DNA of 64,000 nucleotides from Fusarium oxysporum f. sp. lycopersici 4287 (Eukaryota; Ascomycota; Sordariomycetes; Hypocreales; Nectriaceae): contig NC_030993.1 of assembly GCF_000149955.1 (NCBI RefSeq), positions 2,012,562-2,076,561 on the forward strand, read 5' to 3'. Below are positions 57,530-64,000 of this stretch, piece after piece; the first letter of the stretch is position 1, and every line of letters begins with the position of its first letter. Both the position numbers and the translations under genes were made by a program. The notes under the pieces are model-generated. The model was not told the DNA's origin. It did no database searches and was given only the letters and a program-made list of their open reading frames with translations.

Positions 57530-58725
57530 TTATAGTCGCATCGGTTCACCATCGTAGCCAGAATATATCATGGGATCGCCCATGCCCAGCATAACTTCGG
57601 GGTTGGGACATGACAGAACATGAGGCTTGATTGTTCCAAATTCTGATTCGACGAGGCCCTGATTCAGCAAGTCCATATTTGCCATCATGCCATTCTGTTG
57701 CTGCTGTTGTAGGAATTGCATGGTAAGGTCGCTAGGCTGGGGCTTGGTCATTGTCCAGGCGGGAAAGTTGCTCATGGCGGGCGATTGCGAGGGGAACAGG
57801 CTGGAAGCATCTATCTCGGGTGGTGGAGGGGCGAAGTCGAAGTCGGCGCTGCCTGTGAAGCTCTGCGGTGAGAGGGTCATGGCATTGGTGTTACCAAAGG
57901 CGGCCCTTCGATAGTCGTGCTCAAAGTCGGAGTGGTCGAGCTCCGATGATGACGCTCGCTCGGTTCGGTTGCACACGGATGAATCGGTGTCCTTGATGGT
58001 TTCCTTTGCAGGCTCGTGCTCCTTCTGTTGATCCTCGAGCTGTCGAGCCAGCTCAGCCATACCAGCTTCGTCTTCAGGGAACACTGAGTGAACAGGGAGG
58101 TCGATATCGCTGTTAGGGCGGATGCAGCCGAGCTTCTGGGCGATGTTGTGGATCACGGGCTGGCCGCGGTCGTTGAGTTCGGGCTCTCCCAAATCCCAAG
58201 ACTGGTTGTTTCGAACCATTGAGTAGAGCTTGTGGACTGTAGCAATGAGGGCGAATTGTGTGTTCTCGAGAACCTCGGCGTAACTATTGCGTGTAAGTGA
58301 GATGCAGACCAAATTGGGAAATCTGAGCACGTACCCTCTAGGCAATTGCTTGTATTCCATCTTCTTTCGTACACCAGCTGTGCAGACTAGACCGTCGTCT
58401 TTGCATCGCTTGCATGGGAATTCACCGTCGCACTTGAGTTCGTGTTAGTGAGAGGTGGGGTTAAAGAGCTGTAGTACTAAAAACGTGCCTTGGTCTTCTT
58501 CATTCGGCATCTTTCACAAGCCTTCCACACACGCTTATGTCGGCCGTCCATACCAGTTGTATGTGTGACATGGTCGTGGTGGTGAATTGTAGCAGCACTT
58601 GAGCTGGCTCGCTTGGAAGTGCGGTGCACAGGCTTGACAGACTTGGAACTTGACGATGTGCTCTTTCGAGAGAGGGTCGACTTATGATCCTCGGCGGGAG
58701 GAGATGGTAAGCTACCTGATCCCAT
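57530..58725 (-). CDS. Zn2Cys6 transcription factor
   Basis: Exons 58489-58725, 58335-58432 and 57530-58283 give 362 aa. The binuclear zinc cluster at about 70-98 has the spacing C-x2-C-x6-C-x5-C-x2-C-x6-C (CERCRMKKTK / CDGEFPCKRCKDDGLVC). The first intron (58433-58488) interrupts the cluster just before the third cysteine, and its donor is GC (AAG|GCACGT). Only this junction keeps the cluster, and a CACTAAC branch site precedes the CAAG acceptor. Downstream is a conserved-looking helix region (GYAEVLENTQFALIATVHKL, YSMVRNNQSWDLGEPELNDR), then a Pro/Gln-rich tail with MQFLQQQQQNGMM, a possible activation region. No fungal-specific MHR domain, so it is short for the class. Target genes unknown. 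It stands alone in a large gene-free region, as developmental regulators often do. Confidence 0.92.
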
Positions 58726-59534
58726 TGTTGCTGTAGTTATAGCTAATATGACTATGATATGCCAAGCAAAGTTGATTGAGGTGATATACAATCCAGATTG
58801 TGGGTTGTGTTTGGATTGGGTGGATGTTGAGTGGTGTAAGCCAGTATGTGTAAGCCAGTGTTGGTGGTAGTAGTAGTAGTAGAGTACCAAGCACCTGGGA
58901 CAGGAGTGGGTGGTGATGTCTGTATATAATAGATATGAAAGCTGAAGTGGAAGAGGGGAAGAAAGAAAAGAAAGGTTCGAGCAGCTTAATAATAGTTGTA
59001 GGCGAGGCCAAGGCAGGTCAAGTCAAGCAAGGTTGGATCTTGTGTGACTGGAGGTGACTTGGCGACAGGACAGTAATAAGTGAATTATGCGTAGAGTCTA
59101 AAGAGAAAAGAGAGGGCCTTGAATTATTATGGATTTGAGTTATGTATTATGTGAGAACGAGCGATCCCGGTCCACGGCGGTCGGAAGGTTTTCGTAGGGT
59201 GTAGACTGTAGAATAACCAACCAGTATGAATAGGTACATCAGGTATCAGAGTGCAAAGGAAGTTTCCGCCCGCGCGCTGCGGTATGAGTTACGAGTGAGT
59301 GAGTGCCCGTGAGGATGAGTGAGTTACTGGGAATGGAGGGCGTGTAGTTAACGGTCGGCGTGGTCATTATGTCCGAGAAGGCGAGAGAAGTGCTAGAGTG
59401 CTCCATGTTACAGGGATCGTCCAGGGAGTCGAGGCTAGCAGGGGTCGAGATGGATCCGCAGATGATGGATGTTGATGTTCTGTTGATGTGATGGTGTGGA
59501 TCCTCTGGAAGTTTGAGGCACTGGAGCGACCTAA

Positions 59535-59564
59535 AAGTCCGCCCGCGTTGACGGCGGCGGACTT
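59535..59564. promoter_or_regulatory. Inverted repeat with CGG half-sites upstream of the Zn2Cys6 gene
   Basis: Arms AAGTCCGCC (59535-59543) and GGCGGACTT (59556-59564) are perfect reverse complements over 9 bp with a 12-nt spacer, 810 bp upstream of the start codon. Zinc-cluster proteins commonly bind paired CGG triplets, so autoregulation or control by another zinc-cluster factor is possible. Confidence 0.4.
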
Positions 59565-62500
59565 AAGAGAATGTGAGGTACGTACTGACAGATTGATTGT
59601 TTGATTGATTGATTGTGGTGGTACGGCGATGATGGTGATGGCTGACGGGAGGCTTGGGTGCTTCCCAACTGCTGGTGCTTACACTGAACCTAACTTAACA
59701 TAACCTAAGGGGTTATCAGTTTGAGTAAACCGTTGGAAATACAAATTGATTGGGCGCCCATCAAAATGAGGGACAACGCGTTCTCAGGGCGCAAGCAAAT
59801 TGTACCCAAAACTTAAAGCATAAGAGCGAGGCTGATGAGTGTATGATGAGTCTCTGCCAAGCCAAGCCAAACCAAACCCAATGCCATGCCCTTGATCAGC
59901 ATCAGGGTGCGAGACCGAGAACGAGCATTGAGCGAGCTAGCTGCTAGGGGTGTTTTTGGCGATCCCCTTTCCCTGTGGCTATACAACAATTACAGTACGG
60001 AGACTGTCACTGAGCGCGTATTTTGCGTATAATATCAAATCACTCGCAAGGATTAAATGCATCGCTGACTGCCGTACCAGTTGGCTCTGGCTCTGGCCAT
60101 GGTTGAACTTTTGAAGCTTTGTTTCTGGTTTCAGAACGGCAAATGGTACTTAATTGCGCTACATAACGCTACACTTGCTACACTGCAATGTACAGTAAGA
60201 CGGATTGATGCTTATTGTTTGGAGGTGCAGATGACCCAGTCGAGCTCCTACAATCTCGGACTTGATTACTTTGTACAACAATTCCAACACAATCACTAAA
60301 ATTGTAAGATATTGGATGTGTGTAAGACCGTACCCACAGGGAATAATGCGGCTATTTCTAGATACGTGTATATATAATTCTTGTCCTCTTCTTACATAGT
60401 CTACTCCCGAGACCGATCTCGTCATCGTGCTCGATCAACAGACAAGTTGCTGATGCATCATCCTTATTATGTACATCCAAGCAAGGTCTGTAGGCCATCT
60501 CGCTCGCTACGATGCATTGCCCAGCTGCCCAGAAACTGCATCTTGATCAGTTAGGTGGAGGGAGGCCCAATCAATCAATACCCACATGTACCTATGGAGG
60601 TAGAAAGATGGATCCCATCTCCCTATCCTGTCCACTTATTGCCGTACTTCCACCGCTGTTGTCGCCACTGACCGAATTTTGGTGCTTCTAGAAGGGTAAG
60701 GTGAGCTTGAGAATGAGCCTTGGGCCCTTTGATTGATTAGAGCGAGTTAGGTACGGAGTCTTGTCGGCATCCCGCGCGACCGACCTCCGTCATCTTCGGG
60801 GCCGCTTTACGTACCTTGGCTTTTGGCTTTGGGTGATTCCATCTCATCTCATTTTCTCTCTCTTGTCAATATCCACATTACCAATACAGCGGATGGTCGC
60901 TAGTTTAGCTCGGGGTTGCCAAGAACAGAAGAACTTTCTCCTGGAACCCAATGACAAATGGCGATTGCGTCTCTCCTTTGGGGGGGGACGGAGGGCCATC
61001 CATCTCCATCTTTCAAGAAATGAGATGTGCACCCGCGACCCCGTAACAAGGGCTCTCGCGCTCCCAGACTGCAGACTCCCACTGACAGGCAAGGATGTTA
61101 TGATCCCGCGACCTTGTTAAGGTTCTCATGGCCACGCTGTGCGGCCGTTGCACAACCAAAACGACACCTCACCAGCCATACATACCTGGCGGACCGATAT
61201 TTAATTCCGTTCCTAATTGCAACCTTCAGTCAAGCTAGTCACGGTAGTTGTCGCTGTTTTGTAAGCTGCGATATTCCAGCGCAATGGTCCAGGGCTTTTG
61301 CAGTCATCAACAGGGGTCTTGATTTCTCGGCGCCGATTCCAACCACCGGCGCCGATGACAGATACTCATCAGGTACGAGGCGAAATCTCAAAGCACGTTC
61401 AAGCAGACAACGATCGTCCTCTTGGAAGTTTAATTATATGGGTCTGCCTCGGTCTATCCCATCAACTTTACATACCAAGCTTTTTAGAATGATGTTCTGA
61501 TGTTCATGTTCTGATTCTCGTGTGAAGACTTGAGCAGAGGACACGTCCTACACCATGATACATGCTTGCGCATAATTGCGGCTCCAGGCCATAGCTAGTG
61601 CTATACTCAATTCGTCGATTAAGGGTTTGTAGGCGCTGAATAAGGGCCTCTGTAACCTCAAAAGTTGATTGTGTAAGCGGGCGGGATGCGGTTAAATCTA
61701 GCGCCAGGCGGGCTGTTTAGCTTCTCGTGATGAATAAGGAGGGCTTCATCAAAGGTCCCACATACCAGGGACCATGAGTTACAGTACAGAGTTAAGTCCA
61801 ACTTTAAGTGAAGCGAAGATTATCTATCAACCCCGACTCCGAATTTCGCTTTCACGGCAGCTTTACGAAAGCCGCCAGGCATTGAACTTTGAAGTGCCGC
61901 CCTCCGTGGAGGCTTTCTTGACCGTATAGGGCTGGGGCTGGCAATTACTAACTTAGATTACAGTACTATACGGACGGTTGAGCAGCCGTTGATCCCCATA
62001 AGGAGGGACGGCGGTGGTGATCAGACATGCTTATAAACTCAAAGTCACGTACCGCTGCACCGTTAGACTGCCGCGATGATACCTTCTCTGCGCCTCGGAT
62101 ATATCAACCGTCTTTGGCAGGCGTCTTACCGCAGTTTCGTGACGAACAAGACCCCAGAAGTCCGAATACCCAGAGTAACTAGCAAACAAAAGAGCGAAAA
62201 GGGGGGTATGAAAGAGCAAACCAGCTTCATCTCAAGTGTGTAGAGTCACAGTACGTCTCAGGTTCTGGAAACAAGATCGATAGCCGGACTTGTTCATCTT
62301 GCCGAAACCGATCGGAGTCCGCGGCTGGGAGATGGTCCGTTTTTTGATGCAATGCAATTGAAGCCGTGGACATGGAATTGGACACGTGCATGTAGATGTT
62401 GCGTAAGTGAGATGAAGGCTGAGGTAGCAGTCGATCATTTGATCAGTTGTACAACTGCCGAATGGACGAAAACCTCCGCGATTTGAACCCGAGCTATCGG

Positions 62501-63087
62501 TAAATAGACAAGAAGCCTATTCACTCACTGTCCTCTAGGTGTAACAGAACCATGTAAAAAGCAATCGTATGATGATTCCATTATGGTGTTCCTGTGCGGT
62601 CTTTGCGGTCTGGAATCATCCCGCTCTTTTGAAATGAAACCTTCTTTGAGATTCTGCCAAAGACACCAGTTGCTTCCCTGTCAACTCAGATCTATTATGA
62701 AGCGAATTCCATGTTGAATTATGGATCTTGGATACGACGAGAGCTTCGTTTCAGTCAAGGTTCAGTTGAGGAATACAGGCTATTCCAAGCGCTAACTATT
62801 GAAACTAAGGGAAAGACAAAGCCCGAAAAAGGTATTTCCCGTCATCCTTACAATCCAACGAGAACTGAGGGATATTCTCATAGATGTCCATATTTGTGAC
62901 ATGTAAGTTGTCAACTTACTGTGAATCAGGCCACCACAAGCCCCGAACCAATTGATCGATAAATGGATGGGATGGTTGTGACGGCTATAGCGGTAAGGCT
63001 CCCGGACAGCGGAAATGCGGCCGCAAAATTTCTCCAACTACAGCTCGTGTCCCATTCTTTTTCATTCTTGTCTCTATTTTCTCTCCG

Positions 63088-63107
63088 TTTTTTTTTTTTT
63101 TTTTTTT
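63088..63107 (+). repeat. T20 homopolymer
   Basis: Twenty consecutive T bases in noncoding sequence; a likely length-variable tract. Confidence 0.9.
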
Positions 63108-64000
63108 CGCATTCTTCCAATGCTCGCTTATCCACTTCCTCCCCACAACTCACAATCTTACACGGCACTGCTAGTTACAGCATCTAACCGTCGACGTCAT
63201 GCGGTCTTGATTATCAACAAAAAGTTCACCCGCTTAGCAAATTCAGTACCACGTTGACGTTTTAACTTGCTCAATCAGTGCCAGTTTCACCGTCCGGCAC
63301 TTGCTCTAGTCAAACTCTGTTATCGTTGGTCAAATAAAAAAAGTCAATGGGCCCAGGGCGTGTTTTTGAAGTGCATGGACAGCAGAGTTTTAGTGCATGA
63401 TTCTCGGGGCGGGCACCTCAGTCAATGACACCAACACACCAACCTTAGAAAGCGAAAAACCCTGATCGCCGAAAACGTGCGGTTGCTGTAGCCCTGCCTA
63501 CGCCTGCGCCTGCGCCTGCTGCTAAGTGACCCGGAAATAGATTACACGCGCCGGGGATAACGCTGCCCGTCCCTGTCCCCATCAATGGCTGAATACGTAA
63601 ATCGAGTCCATGACTCGTCTTTGACTCGAGATATGCATGTCAGTTCTATCTGTGTAAGTGCTTTGCTCACAATCGCATCAGAACTAGCCAAGACATACGG
63701 ATATCTCATCGACTTTTTGATGCAACCGTCGTCATGTACTGCAATACGTGCAAGACACCTCATTTGATCAGTATTCTCACATCTAACCTGATATTCAACC
63801 TTGATAAACAGACGCCGGAAATAAAGACCCTGTGCAGCAAACGTGACCTAAAACGGGCGCAACGAGCTGACCTGATGTCATGTTATGTTGATAACAAGGC
63901 GAGTGAGTTTCCCGACGTTGTTGGTTGTAGCCTGCAGCAAGCCTATCTAGATCTCACCTTGACCAAGACACTGAGGTGCCAAAGCGGTTGGTCAACTCGG

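Larger units (their letters stand above)
58726..64000. other. Gene-free upstream region of about 5.3 kb
   Basis: Upstream of the Zn2Cys6 gene and reaching the window edge. No credible gene or tRNA found. Short repeats seen: GTAGTAGTAGTAG near 58868-58881, GATT tandem at about 59591-59614, a T20 run at 63088-63107, and GCGCCT tandem near 63497-63520. An inverted repeat with zinc-cluster-like half sites is at 59535-59564. A long leader or distal regulatory DNA of the factor is possible. Confidence 0.4.

Noticed and set aside
62440..62545. Possible tRNA suggested by a GGTTCAAATC-like box on the minus strand
   Set aside because: The flanking bases do not form a T-stem or acceptor stem, and no A box is found at the right distance.

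Overview
This 64 kb window comes from a filamentous ascomycete chromosome, most likely a Sordariomycete of the Fusarium type (an inference from protein character; no species is claimed). The evidence is short introns of about 47-106 nt with GTRNGT donors and TACTAAC/GCTAAC-like branch points, compact genes on both strands, pyrimidine-rich promoters, and typical fungal families. I reconstructed 17 protein-coding genes and joined their exons by hand. For 14 of the 15 complete, uninterrupted models the exon lengths add up to a whole number of codons and the protein matches a known family or a recognisable domain. The exception is a 54-residue secreted peptide with no recognised family. No tRNA, rRNA, CRISPR array or intact transposon was found.

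Layout, left to right: 5' part of a Nup98-type nucleoporin (-, cut by the window edge); centrin/Cdc31-like (+); epsin (-); a large acidic F-box-like protein (+) with an in-frame TAG in exon 2; Odc-type mitochondrial 2-oxodicarboxylate carrier (-) with very small exons; a 1588-aa ankyrin/RCC1/BTB-BTB protein resembling IBTK (+); ATG13 (+); HSE1 (+); a 54-aa secreted peptide gene (+); a TRI12-family MFS transporter (-) with a one-base frameshift; a secreted Gly/Asn/Gln-rich repeat protein (-); S1/P1 nuclease (-); PQ-loop vacuolar transporter (+); aspartate-semialdehyde dehydrogenase HOM2 (+); PA-TM-RING ubiquitin ligase (-); an RS-rich nuclear protein (-); kinetochore Sos7 (+); and a Zn2Cys6 transcription factor (-) that sits alone in about 13 kb of otherwise gene-free sequence reaching the right edge.

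The genes do not form an operon or a biosynthetic cluster; most are unrelated housekeeping genes. A loose theme is endosome/vacuole and autophagy: epsin, Hse1, Atg13, a Ypq-type transporter and a PA-TM-RING ligase lie within about 43 kb. The main points for a second look are two apparently broken genes (TAG at 9134-9136; frameshift near 31114-31117), two GC-AG introns (in HSE1, and inside the zinc cluster of the transcription factor), an 11-nt exon in the carrier gene, the unannotated small secreted peptide, and shared GC-rich motifs in the gene desert. I did not find a convincing new multi-gene system.
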